Shown here: piece by piece, positions 25,769 to 33,157 of the stretch | How positions within the stretch are numbered: the first letter of the stretch is position 1 | How the letters are laid out: each line of letters opens with the position of its first letter | Assembly (NCBI GenBank): GCA_900112325.1 | Contig: FOLJ01000002.1 | Location: forward strand, 124,001-188,000 | Length of the DNA: 64,000 nucleotides | Direction of reading: 5' to 3' | Origin: Micromonospora sediminimaris | GTDB taxonomy: Bacteria > Actinomycetota > Actinomycetes > Mycobacteriales > Micromonosporaceae | Position numbers and translations under genes: made by a program | The notes under the pieces: generated by a model | Told to the model about the DNA's origin: nothing | Seen by the model: only the letters and a program-made list of their open reading frames with translations | The model's database searches: none

Positions 25769-27739
25769 TCAGCGGTCGGGCAGGGTGAGGGTGACGGCGA
25801 CCGGCAGGTGGTCGCTGGCGGTGCCCGGCACCGCTGCCGCGTCGGCTGCGGTCAGGTCGGGTGAGACGAAGACGTGGTCGATCTGCTCGTGCGGATCGTC
25901 CGCCGGGCTGGTCGGCAGCGGGCGGGCGGCGGCGAGCGCGTCGACCAGGCCGGCGCTGGTGAAGGCGGTGAAAGCCGGATCGCCCGGCTCGGTGTTGAGG
26001 TCACCGGCGACCACCAGCGGCGCGCCGTCGGCGTACCCGGTGGCGAAGTCCGCGACGGCACGGGCTTGGACCACCGGGTCCGCACCGGGCGGCGGTTGCA
26101 GGTGGGTGCTCACCACGGCCAGGCGTACGCCGGCACTGAGGTCGACGGTGACGCCGAGCGCCTGCGCCCCGGTGGGCGCGCCCACCGCCGGCAGCGGACG
26201 GGTACGCGCCCGTTGCACCGGCCAACGACTGAGCACCGCGTCCCCCCACAGCGGGTCGGCGGCGGGCGCGAAGACGTAGGGCATCCCCAGCCGGGCGGCG
26301 AGCAGGCCCAGCGTGTCGTGGCCACCGTTGAGCAGCCAACCCCGGTCGACCTCGCTGAGCACCACCACGTCGGCGCGACCGACCGCCCGGTCCAGGGCGG
26401 TGAGGTCGAGGCGGCCGTCGAGGCCGAAGCCCATCCGGATGTTGTACGCCACCAGCCGCACCCGCTCCGGCGGCCCGCCCCGGTTGCTGGCCACCAGCCA
26501 CGGCCCGTGCAGCCAGGCGGCGGCGAGGGCGACGACGGCGGCCAGCACCGCGAGCCGCCGCCGGGGAAGCCCTGGCGCGGGTTCCACCGGCGATGGCCGA
26601 TGCCCGCCGGACGCGGTCACGCCGCGCATCGCGACCACCCCGGTCAGGGCGGCCACCACGGCCGGCACCCACTCGTTGGGATAGCCGAGGTCGTAGGCGG
26701 CGTAGTACACAAGCGCGGCGACGGCGAAGACGAGCATCCCGCCCACCACCGCGTACGCCGGGCCCGTGCCGGTCCGGACGGCCCGCTGCGACGACGGTCC
26801 GCCAGCGGCCAGGCCGAGGCAGCCGCCCAGCCCCGCCGCGCTGACCAGGATGGCGAAGGTGAGCAGCGTCGGCGGGCCGTAGCCGAACAGCAGAGCCCCG
26901 GCGAGCAGCAGCACCGGTGGCACCGCCCGCCACCGTGGGCGCACCGGAGTCAGCGCACCGAGCAGGAACAGTGGTGCCGCGACACCCAGCGGCGCCAACG
27001 CGAACGGCGGCGGCGCGGCGGTGCCGGCCTCGCCGTACCAGTAGGACATGGCGCTGATCGCGACCGCGGGTGACAGCGCCACCATGCCGCCGAGCAGCAG
27101 CGCCGGCCCGACGAGCAGCCAGGCCCGGCGGTTCGGCGGGGCATGGTCGTCGACCGGCGGGCCGGCACCGTCGACCGGCAGCGTGGCACTGCGGCTGCGG
27201 CCGAGCGCGCGCAGTGTGGCGCTGCGGCCGCGGCCGAGCGCCGTCTCGGTGGCCAGCAGCGCGGCCACCACCGCCACGCTGGCCACCCACGCCGGCCATC
27301 GCTCCCACCACACCAGGTCGTACGTGCCGAGCAGGGCGTGGCCCAGCGCGCTCGCGGTCAGCCCCAGCACCAGCCCGGGTAGCGGGTGCGCGACCCGGGC
27401 GGCGGTGGCGGCCAGCCAGACCAGACCGGCGAACAGACCGGCGCTGGCCAGCCACAGTTGGGCCCGGCCACCCGGCGCGGCGGTGAGGGCGAGCCGGGCG
27501 GCACCGAGCACCAGCGCCGCAGTCACACCGACGGTGGCCGGGCCGACCCGCGCGACGAGGGCCGGCGCGGCGAGCGCCAGCACGAACCAGCCGACGGCGA
27601 ACGCCCCGAGCAGCTCGGCCGGGGTCGAGGCGGCCTGACCGAAGATGGTGATGACCGAGGGCAGGAAGACCCGCAGCACGTCGGTCAGGACGACGATTCC
27701 CAGGGCCAGGGCGGCGGTGCCGAGACGACGCTGACTCAA
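25769..27739 (-). CDS. Polytopic membrane protein with endonuclease/exonuclease/phosphatase (EEP) domain
   Basis: A 656-residue protein. About eleven hydrophobic segments fill residues 1-420, then a catalytic EEP domain (about 430-656) with VAYNIRMGFG, VVLSEVDRGW, VVSTHLQPPP, AGDLNTEPGDPAF and the terminal SDHLPVAVTL, so the metal-dependent phosphodiesterase core looks intact and probably faces outside. The substrate is unknown; related domains cleave phospholipids, nucleic acid or inositol phosphates. The start is TTG 27739, with GGAAAGAG 7 bases upstream. A 10-11-residue internal duplication LGRxRSATL occurs near 190-210. Two more EEP genes lie at 41400 and 60685. Confidence 0.87.
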   Translation of the reverse strand: MSQRRLGTAALALGIVVLTDVLRVFLPSVITIFGQAASTPAELLGAFAVGWFVLALAAPALVARVGPATVGVTAALVLGAARLALTAAPGGRAQLWLASAGLFAGLVWLAATAARVAHPLPGLVLGLTASALGHALLGTYDLVWWERWPAWVASVAVVAALLATETALGRGRSATLRALGRSRSATLPVDGAGPPVDDHAPPNRRAWLLVGPALLLGGMVALSPAVAISAMSYWYGEAGTAAPPPFALAPLGVAAPLFLLGALTPVRPRWRAVPPVLLLAGALLFGYGPPTLLTFAILVSAAGLGGCLGLAAGGPSSQRAVRTGTGPAYAVVGGMLVFAVAALVYYAAYDLGYPNEWVPAVVAALTGVVAMRGVTASGGHRPSPVEPAPGLPRRRLAVLAAVVALAAAWLHGPWLVASNRGGPPERVRLVAYNIRMGFGLDGRLDLTALDRAVGRADVVVLSEVDRGWLLNGGHDTLGLLAARLGMPYVFAPAADPLWGDAVLSRWPVQRARTRPLPAVGAPTGAQALGVTVDLSAGVRLAVVSTHLQPPPGADPVVQARAVADFATGYADGAPLVVAGDLNTEPGDPAFTAFTSAGLVDALAAARPLPTSPADDPHEQIDHVFVSPDLTAADAAAVPGTASDHLPVAVTLTLPDR

Positions 27740-27844
27740 CGCGGTTCTCTTTCCGGCGAGGGGTGGTGCGGCGATTCTGCTGGCCGGGTCCCGGGCCGGT
27801 CAACGGTTCCCCACCGTGGCGGTGGACGGTCGGGGTGGACATGG

Positions 27845-27877
27845 CGAGGGCGCCCACCGTGTCGGCGGGCGCCCTCG
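27845..27877. terminator. Terminator after hupB
   Basis: Perfect 11-bp stem (27845-27855 with 27867-27877), arm cgagggcgccc, loop 11. It lies 14 bases past the stop of the leftward hupB. Confidence 0.7.
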
Positions 27878-27890
27878 TCGTACGACCGGC

Positions 27891-28496
27891 TCAGCGCCGG
27901 GTCGCAGCCTTCCTGGCCGGCGCCTTCTTCGCCGGTGCCTTCTTGGCCGCCGCGGTCTTGCGGGCCGCCGTCGCCTTGGTCGCCGCGGCGGTCTTCTTCG
28001 CCGGGGCGGCCTTCTTGGTGGCAGCCTTCTTCGCCGGAGCGGCCTTCGCGGTCGTCTTGGTCGCGGTGGTCTTCTTGGCCGCCGCGGTCTTGCTCGCCGT
28101 GGTCTTCTTGGCGGCGGTGCTCTTCGCCGCGGTCGTCTTCTTCGCCGCGGTCGCCTTGGCACCGGTGGCCTTGGCGGTGGCTCCGGCGGTCTTCTTCGCC
28201 GCAGCCGTGGCCTTCGGCACCTTGCCGCTGGCCACCATCTCCTTGAACCCGGCGCCGGGGCGGAACGTCGGCACCGAGGTCTTCTTGACCTTCACTGCCT
28301 CCCCCGTACGCGGGTTGCGGGCTGTTCGCGCGCCCCGTACACGCTTCTCGAACGCTCCGAAACCGGTGATCGCCACCTTCTCGCCCTTGGTGACCGCCGC
28401 CTGGACCTCAGCGAGGACCGCGTCGAGCGCGGCCGTCGCCGTTTTCCGGTCCCCCAGGCGAACGGCGAGCGCCTCGATGAGCTCGGCCTTGTTCAC
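27891..28496 (-). CDS. hupB: HU family nucleoid protein with long Lys/Ala-rich tail
   Basis: A 201-residue actinobacterial HU. Residues 1-92 are the HU fold, with the DNA-binding arm signature GFGAFEKRVRGARTARNPRTGE. Residues about 93-201 form a basic, low-complexity tail of AAKK, TAKK, PAKK and ATK units, like mycobacterial HupB or histone H1. It compacts DNA, and the tail may bind DNA or be acetylated. GTG 28496 lies behind a near-perfect GGAGGA. The open frame continues upstream without meaning. The gene has its own promoter and follows the leuD terminator on the same strand; this order equals M. tuberculosis Rv2986c-Rv2988c. Confidence 0.95.
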   Translation of the reverse strand: MNKAELIEALAVRLGDRKTATAALDAVLAEVQAAVTKGEKVAITGFGAFEKRVRGARTARNPRTGEAVKVKKTSVPTFRPGAGFKEMVASGKVPKATAAAKKTAGATAKATGAKATAAKKTTAAKSTAAKKTTASKTAAAKKTTATKTTAKAAPAKKAATKKAAPAKKTAAATKATAARKTAAAKKAPAKKAPARKAATRR

Positions 28497-28545
28497 GACT
28501 TCCTCCTGATTGTGCAACTGACTCGACGCGAGCCATTCTGCGCGC

Positions 28546-28574
28546 ACGGTATGCCCTGTGCTGGCGGGACACAA
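28546..28574 (-). promoter_or_regulatory. Candidate promoter of hupB
   Basis: Reading leftward: TTGTGT (-35, 28574-28569), 17-base spacer, TACCGT (-10, 28551-28546). The transcript would start about 40 bases before the GTG, leaving room for the GGAGGA site. Fits actinobacterial vegetative sigma factors moderately well. Confidence 0.5.
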
Positions 28575-28610
28575 ACATTCGGCGGAAAAAAGCCCTTGTG
28601 TCGTAACGGA

Positions 28611-28643
28611 TTCGCCCCCACCGGTGGCACCGGTGGGGGCGAA
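28611..28643. terminator. Terminator after leuCD
   Basis: Perfect 14-bp stem (28611-28624 with 28630-28643), loop of 5 bases. It is 27 bases past the leuD stop and separates leuCD from hupB. A run of six T (leftward strand) follows further on, near 28590. Confidence 0.8.
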
Positions 28644-28669
28644 ATCGGCTACGGATCGGGGCGTTCGGG

Positions 28670-29257
28670 CTACGCGACCCGGGGCAGGAAGGCCGGTCGG
28701 TCGGCCTCGAAGGCGCTGATCCGGTCCTCGTGGCGGAGGGTGAGTCCAATGTCGTCCAAGCCCTCCATCAGCCGCCACCGGCTGAAGTCGTCGAGCGGGA
28801 ACGACCAGGTAGCGGTGTCGACCCGCACCTCGCGAGCGGTCAGGTCGACGACCACCGGGGTGGTGGGATTCTCCTCGACCAGGCTCCAGATTTCTTCGAC
28901 GGCTTTCAATTCCAGCTCTACCGGAAGCAGCCCTTCCTTCAGGGCGTTGCCGCGGAAGATGTCACCGAAGCGCGGCGAGATCACCACTCGGAAGCCGTAG
29001 TCACGCAACGCCCACACGGCGTGCTCCCGCGATGACCCGGTGCCGAACTCGGGACCGGCCACCAGAATCGACGCTCCCGAATAAGCTTGATCGTTGAGCA
29101 CGAATGCCGGATCCTCGCGCCACGCGCTGAACAGCCCGTCGGCGAATCCGGTCCGGGTCACCCGCTTGAGGTACACGGCGGGGATGATCTGGTCAGTGTC
29201 CACGTCGGACCGCCGCAGCGGCAGGGCGGTGCCGGTGTGCACGGTGAACTTGTCCAT
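28670..29257 (-). CDS. leuD: 3-isopropylmalate dehydratase small subunit
   Basis: LeuD with LeuC isomerises 2- to 3-isopropylmalate in leucine synthesis and can act on citramalate toward 2-ketobutyrate. The 195-residue protein has [20 protein letters not shown] (residues 14-33), [17 protein letters not shown] (68-84) and [18 protein letters not shown] 29257 lies 12 bases after the leuC stop, so both subunits come from one mRNA. With cimA in the same window, LeuCD may serve both leucine and the citramalate route to isoleucine; that double use is inference from family knowledge. Confidence 0.97.
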   Translation of the reverse strand: MDKFTVHTGTALPLRRSDVDTDQIIPAVYLKRVTRTGFADGLFSAWREDPAFVLNDQAYSGASILVAGPEFGTGSSREHAVWALRDYGFRVVISPRFGDIFRGNALKEGLLPVELELKAVEEIWSLVEENPTTPVVVDLTAREVRVDTATWSFPLDDFSRWRLMEGLDDIGLTLRHEDRISAFEADRPAFLPRVA

Positions 29258-29269
29258 GTCGCAGCCCTT

Positions 29270-30715
29270 CTACAGGTCGGCGGGAGCGGCCAGCCGGCCG
29301 ACGACGGCGGTGGCGGCGGCCACCGGCGGGCTGACCAGGTGGGTACGCCCACCCCGGCCCTGGCGGCCCTCGAAGTTCCGGTTGGAGGTCGAGGCGGCGC
29401 GCTGCCCCGGCGAGAGCGTGTCCGGGTTCATGCCCAGACACATGGAGCAGCCGGCGAAGCGCCATTCGGCACCGGCGTCGGTGAAGACCTTGTCCAGCCC
29501 CTCCGCCTCGGCGGCCTCCCGCACCGCGGCCGAGCCGGGTACCACGAGCATGCGTACCCCGTCAGCCACCCGGTGGCCGCGCAGCACGTCGGCGGCGGCG
29601 CGGAGATCCTCCAGGCGCCCGTTGGTGCACGAACCGACGAAGACCACGTCGACGGGGAGGTCCCGCAGCGCGGTGCCGGGGCGCAGGTCCATGTACGCCA
29701 GGGCGCGACGGGCGGCGGCCCGCTCCGGCTCGGTGACGAACTCCTCCGGATCCGGTACGACCGCGCCCAGCGGTGCGCCCTGCCCGGGGTTGGTGCCCCA
29801 GGTGACGAACGGCGTGATCTCGGCGGCGTCCAGCGTCACCTCCGAGTCGAAGGTCGCGCCCTCGTCGGTGGGCAGCGTCCGCCAGTACTCCAGCGCCGCG
29901 TCCCAGTCTGCGCCGCTGGGTGCGTTGGGGCGCCCCTTCAGGTACGCGAAGGTGGTCTCGTCCGGCGCGATCATGCCGGCCTTGGCGCCCCACTCGATGG
30001 ACATGTTGGCGATCGTCATCCGCCCTTCCATGGACAGGGCCCGGATCGCCTCGCCCCGGTACTCCACGATGTGCCCGCGCCCGCCGCCGGTGCCGACCTT
30101 GGCGATCAGGGCGAGCACCAGGTCCTTGGCGGTGACCCCGGGGCCGAGCTGACCGTCGACGGTGACCGCCATCGTCTTCGGTCGGGCCTGCGGCAGCGTC
30201 TGGGTGGCCAGCACGTGCTCGACCTCGCTGGTGCCGATGCCGAACGCCAGGGCACCGAACGCGCCGTGCGTGGCAGTGTGCGAGTCACCGCAGACGATTG
30301 TCATGCCGGGCTGGGTGAGGCCGAGCTGCGGACCGATGACGTGCACGATGCCCTGGTTGGCGTCGCCGAGCGGGTGCAGCCGTACGCCGAACTCGGCGCA
30401 GTTGCGCCGCAGCGTCTCGATCTGGGTGCGGGAGGTGGGGTCGGCGATGGTGAGCAGGTCGCCACGGCGCTGCTGGAATGAGGGATCGGCGTACCCGGTC
30501 GGGGTGTTGTGATCCTCGGTGGCCAGCGTGAGGTCGGTACGCCGCACCCGGCGGCCGGCCATGCGCAGGCCGTCGAACGCCTGCGGGCTGGTCACCTCGT
30601 GCAGCAGGTGCAGGTCGATGAAGAGCAGATCGGGCTCACCATCGGCGGACCGGACGACGTGTGCGTCCCAGACCTTCTCGGCCAGGGTCCTCGGCTCAGG
30701 AGTGACTCCCACCAT
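29270..30715 (-). CDS. leuC: 3-isopropylmalate dehydratase large subunit
   Basis: The 481-residue catalytic subunit of isopropylmalate isomerase, an aconitase-fold enzyme with a [4Fe-4S] cluster. Cluster cysteines are in VGSCTNGR and CSMCLGMN (three Cys as expected); [14 protein letters not shown] is the signature near residue 144. Start ATG 30715 has no Shine-Dalgarno; a TAGGAT lies 6 bases before it, so translation may be leaderless. Divergent from the IclR regulator with only 37 bases between. It heads the leuC-leuD operon. Confidence 0.97.
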   Translation of the reverse strand: MVGVTPEPRTLAEKVWDAHVVRSADGEPDLLFIDLHLLHEVTSPQAFDGLRMAGRRVRRTDLTLATEDHNTPTGYADPSFQQRRGDLLTIADPTSRTQIETLRRNCAEFGVRLHPLGDANQGIVHVIGPQLGLTQPGMTIVCGDSHTATHGAFGALAFGIGTSEVEHVLATQTLPQARPKTMAVTVDGQLGPGVTAKDLVLALIAKVGTGGGRGHIVEYRGEAIRALSMEGRMTIANMSIEWGAKAGMIAPDETTFAYLKGRPNAPSGADWDAALEYWRTLPTDEGATFDSEVTLDAAEITPFVTWGTNPGQGAPLGAVVPDPEEFVTEPERAAARRALAYMDLRPGTALRDLPVDVVFVGSCTNGRLEDLRAAADVLRGHRVADGVRMLVVPGSAAVREAAEAEGLDKVFTDAGAEWRFAGCSMCLGMNPDTLSPGQRAASTSNRNFEGRQGRGGRTHLVSPPVAAATAVVGRLAAPADL

Positions 30716-30752
30716 CTGGACATCCTAAATTCTGGGAGGTAAGTTTCGGCTT
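30716..30752. promoter_or_regulatory. Divergent leuC / IclR control region
   Basis: The whole 37-base gap must hold both promoters and the operator. Leftward TAGGAT (30727-30722) is 6 bases from the leuC ATG; rightward TAAGTT (30740-30745) is 7 bases from the regulator's GTG 30753. Both spacings fit leaderless mRNAs. TAAATT (30726) and TAAGTT (30740) form a loose direct repeat which could be bound by the NdgR-type regulator. The two -10 candidates are back to back, so one bound dimer would block both. Confidence 0.5.
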
Positions 30753-31451
30753 GTGGGACACAGTATGAGCGGTGTCGGCGTTCTCGACAAGGCGGTGGTC
30801 ATCCTGGCCGCCTGTGTCGACGGCGCCAGCCTGGCCGAACTCGTTGAACGCACCAAGCTGCCCCGAGCCACCGCGCACCGGCTGGCCCAGGCGCTGGAGA
30901 TCCACCGGATGCTGGTCCGGGACACACAGGGTCGCTGGCGTCCCGGTCCACGCCTGGGAGAGCTGGCCAACGCGGCGCCGGATGTGCTGCTGACCGCGGC
31001 CGAGCCGTTGCTGGCCGCGCTGCGGGACGCCACCGGCGAGAGCGCCCAGCTCTACCTGCGCCGGGCGGACGAGCGGATCTGCGTGGCCGCAGCTGAGCGG
31101 GCCAGTGGGCTGCGCGACACGGTGCCGGTCGGCTCGGTGCTGCCGATGACCGCCGGATCGGCGGCGCAGATCCTGCTCGCCTGGGAGCCGCCCGAGGCGG
31201 TGATGCCGCTGCTGCCCCGGTCGAAGTTCACCGGCCGTACCCTCGCCGAGGTACGCCGCCGAGGCTGGGCGCAGAGCGTCGCCGAACGCGAGGCAGGTGT
31301 GGCGAGCGTCTCGGCCCCGATCCGCGACCGCACCGGCCGGGTGATCGCCGCCATCTCCATCTCCGGCCCCATCGAGCGCCTAGGCCGCCGCCCCGGCGAA
31401 CGCCACGCGATGGCCGTCGTCCGAGCCGGCCAACGCCTCTCCGGCCTCTGA
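30753..31451 (+). CDS. ndgR: IclR family regulator, NdgR/LtbR type
   Basis: A 232-residue IclR protein: N-terminal winged helix (about 5-60, ASLAELVERTKLPRATAHRLAQALE) and C-terminal effector domain (LRDTVPVGSVLPMTAGSAAQILLAW; SVSAPIRDRTGRVIAAISISGP). Position opposite leuCD is that of NdgR in Streptomyces and LtbR in Corynebacterium, which repress leuCD and affect other amino acid genes; a role as leucine/branched-chain regulator is inferred from this. Start GTG 30753 or ATG 30765; the first fits a leaderless mRNA. Followed by a peculiar 9-bp tandem repeat and an inverted repeat. Confidence 0.88.
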   Translation: MGHSMSGVGVLDKAVVILAACVDGASLAELVERTKLPRATAHRLAQALEIHRMLVRDTQGRWRPGPRLGELANAAPDVLLTAAEPLLAALRDATGESAQLYLRRADERICVAAAERASGLRDTVPVGSVLPMTAGSAAQILLAWEPPEAVMPLLPRSKFTGRTLAEVRRRGWAQSVAEREAGVASVSAPIRDRTGRVIAAISISGPIERLGRRPGERHAMAVVRAGQRLSGL

Positions 31452-31494
31452 CCCCGTCGACCCCGTCGACCCCGTTGACCCTGTCGATCCCGTT
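31450..31494 (+). repeat. Five-copy 9-bp tandem repeat after the IclR gene
   Basis: Five head-to-tail copies of gaccccgtc with changes (gaccccgtc, gaccccgtc, gaccccgtt, gaccctgtc, gatcccgtt). It overlaps the stop codon of the regulator and runs into the left arm of the next inverted repeat. The 9-base period keeps frame, so a stop loss would add a VDPVDP-type tail. Probably slippage-prone. Confidence 0.85.
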
Positions 31495-31552
31495 GATCAA
31501 GAAGTTTTGGTCGCCGCCACGCGGAGTCCAGGGCGCAAACTTCTTGGTCAAC
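31492..31552. repeat. Inverted repeat, arms 16 nt (REP-like or terminator)
   Basis: gttgatcaagaagttt (31492-31507) and aaacttcttggtcaac (31537-31552) pair with only one G-U type change, loop 29. The AT-rich arms contrast with the surroundings. Similar gttgatcaagaag palindromes recur in Micromonospora intergenic regions (recalled, not searched). It separates the IclR gene from the tRNA genes, so it may terminate both transcripts. Confidence 0.75.
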
Positions 31553-31562
31553 TCCGCAAGGC

Positions 31563-31577
31563 GGGTGGGTGGGTGGG
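31563..31577 (+). other. G-quadruplex motif at the tRNA-Glu 3' flank
   Basis: Four GGG runs with single-T loops (gggtgggtgggtggg), the tightest form of intramolecular G-quadruplex motif. It lies on the template strand 1 base beyond the CCA-like end of the leftward tRNA-Glu gene. Confidence 0.7.
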
Positions 31578-31580
31578 TGG

Positions 31581-31653
31581 TAGCCCCGACCGGATTCGAA
31601 CCGGCGCTACCGCCTTGAGAGGGCGGCGTCCTGGGCCGCTAGACGACGGGGCC
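31581..31653 (-). tRNA. tRNA-Glu (anticodon CTC), copy 1
   Basis: 73 nt on the minus strand: acceptor GGCCCCG pairing with CGGGGCT, anticodon stem CCGCC/GGCGG with loop CTCTCAA (anticodon CTC), T-loop GGTTCGAATCC and discriminator A. The three bases after it (31580-31578) read CCA, but they are part of a GGGT repeat on the other strand, so the encoded CCA may be chance. Same 73 nt as copy 2. Confidence 0.95.
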
Positions 31654-31841
31654 AGGGACTTTCCTGATTCACCAGCCCTGGTGGGCGGTGCGGCAGTAGT
31701 CTAGCCGCGCCGTCGCGGCCGGCCCGACAGGGGGTGGCGCGTCGGCGGGATCACGCCGATCAGGCTGCCCCACTGAAGCGGAACGGCTTGCAGAAGCGAA
31801 ACGGCCCGCTCCGCAGCAGCGGAACGAGCCGTGAACACCTG

Positions 31842-31914
31842 TAGCCCCGACCGGATTCGAACCGGCGCTACCGCCTTGAGAGGGCGGCGTCCTGGGCCGC
31901 TAGACGACGGGGCC
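31842..31914 (-). tRNA. tRNA-Glu (anticodon CTC), copy 2
   Basis: Identical over 73 nt to the copy at 31581-31653, same strand. Here the bases after the discriminator read CAG, so CCA must be added by the nucleotidyltransferase. The 188 bases between the copies hold no gene, only a gcagcgga-type repeat near 31775-31825. Confidence 0.95.
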
Positions 31915-32052
31915 AGAACACATCGCGGCACCACCCTTTCGGGCGGTGCCGCCGAACTCTACCAGATCTCGCTACCGGAGCCCCTCGCGGTGCATCGGTG
32001 CCGAACTCCACCAGAATCCAGCGGCCTCGATTCGTGACGAATCTCGGCTGCG

Positions 32053-32124
32053 CTGGGGTACCAGGACTCGAACCTAGACTAACTGAACCAGAATCAGTCG
32101 GGCTGCCAATTACCCCATACCCCA
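32053..32124 (-). tRNA. tRNA-Gln (anticodon CTG)
   Basis: 72 nt on the minus strand, with U1 as is usual for tRNA-Gln: acceptor TGGGGTA/TACCCCA, anticodon loop TTCTGGT (anticodon CTG), T-arm GGTTCGAGTCC, discriminator G. No encoded CCA. Grouped with two tRNA-Glu genes before the FAH gene, as in mycobacteria near gltX. Confidence 0.95.
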
Positions 32125-32220
32125 TTGGCCCCTTGCGGCGCCGGGAACAAACTCTACCCTCCCGGCACCGACAGGCCAAATCGACTTCCCCAAACCGCGC
32201 CTGAGCTGCCAAAACGGCGA

Positions 32221-33024
32221 TCAGGCCGCCGACACGACCGGGTTCGTAAGCTCACCGATCCCCTCGATCCGGACGCTCACCGTATCCCCGTCGACGAGCG
32301 GGCTAACCCCCGCCGGAGTACCGGTCAACACGACGTCGCCGGGTAGCAGCGTCATCACGTGTGAGACGTACGACACCAGAGCCGGCGCGTCGAAGACCAT
32401 GTCTCCGGTACGGCCCAGCTGCCGTACCTCTATCTCCTCCGGGTCGCGACCTACCTCGCAGCGGATCTCCAGGTCGGTGACGTCCAGCCCGGTGGTGATC
32501 CACGGCCCGATCGGGCAGAACGAGTCGAACCCCTTGGCCCGGGTCCACTGGCTGTCGGAGCGCTGGAGGTCCCGAGCGGTGACGTCGTTGGCACAGGTGT
32601 AGCCGAAGATGGCCCGCTCCGCCGCGGCCCGGTCCGCCCGGCGGGCGCCCGGCGCGCCGATCACCACCGCCAGCTCGGCCTCGTGCTCGACCTGCTTGCT
32701 GAACTCCGGTAGCCGGATCGCGTCCCGGGGACCGATGACCGACGTCGACGGCTTCAGGAACAACAACGGCTCCTTCGGCACCTCCGCGCCGTGTTCGGCG
32801 GCGTGCTCGGCGTAGTTGCGGCCGACACAGACCACCTTGCTGGGCAGGATCGGCGAGAGCAGCCGGACGTCGGACAACGCCCAGCGGACCCCGCTGAACG
32901 TGATCTGGCCGAACGGGTGGCCGGAGATCTCGGCGATGGTGAGCCCCTGCGGACCCGCCTCCGGCTCTCCCTCGACGACGCCGAACGACATTCCCTTGGC
33001 ATGAGCGAAACGAGCGATACGCAC
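32221..33024 (-). CDS. Fumarylacetoacetate hydrolase (FAH) family protein
   Basis: A 267-residue FAH-fold enzyme. Metal ligands lie in VEHEAELAVVIG (about residues 111-122) and GYTCANDVTARDLQ (about 141-154); VCVGRNYAEHAAEHG (66-80) and LLPGDVVLTGTPAGVSPL are family signatures. Members include acylpyruvate hydrolases, oxaloacetate decarboxylases and 2-hydroxyhepta-2,4-diene-1,7-dioate isomerases; a general acylpyruvase/oxaloacetate role is likeliest but not shown. GTG 33024 is the start. In mycobacteria and other actinobacteria the same gene sits beside gltX and these tRNAs. Confidence 0.9.
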   Translation of the reverse strand: MRIARFAHAKGMSFGVVEGEPEAGPQGLTIAEISGHPFGQITFSGVRWALSDVRLLSPILPSKVVCVGRNYAEHAAEHGAEVPKEPLLFLKPSTSVIGPRDAIRLPEFSKQVEHEAELAVVIGAPGARRADRAAAERAIFGYTCANDVTARDLQRSDSQWTRAKGFDSFCPIGPWITTGLDVTDLEIRCEVGRDPEEIEVRQLGRTGDMVFDAPALVSYVSHVMTLLPGDVVLTGTPAGVSPLVDGDTVSVRIEGIGELTNPVVSAA

Positions 33025-33157
33025 CAGGCCAATGTAGTGCGGCCGGCGGACGATCGCCGCAGCTTACCCGCGCCGCCCACCGCCGGGGCCGGATTCGCCG
33101 CTTCGTACCCGCACGACGCGCGCCCGCACCTAGCGTCGGCTGCGGAGGTTCGTTCGT

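Noticed and set aside
27163-27242. Internal 30-bp duplication in the membrane EEP gene as a mobile or regulatory repeat
   Set aside because: It is in frame, short, and lies in a hydrophilic loop; ordinary coding duplication.
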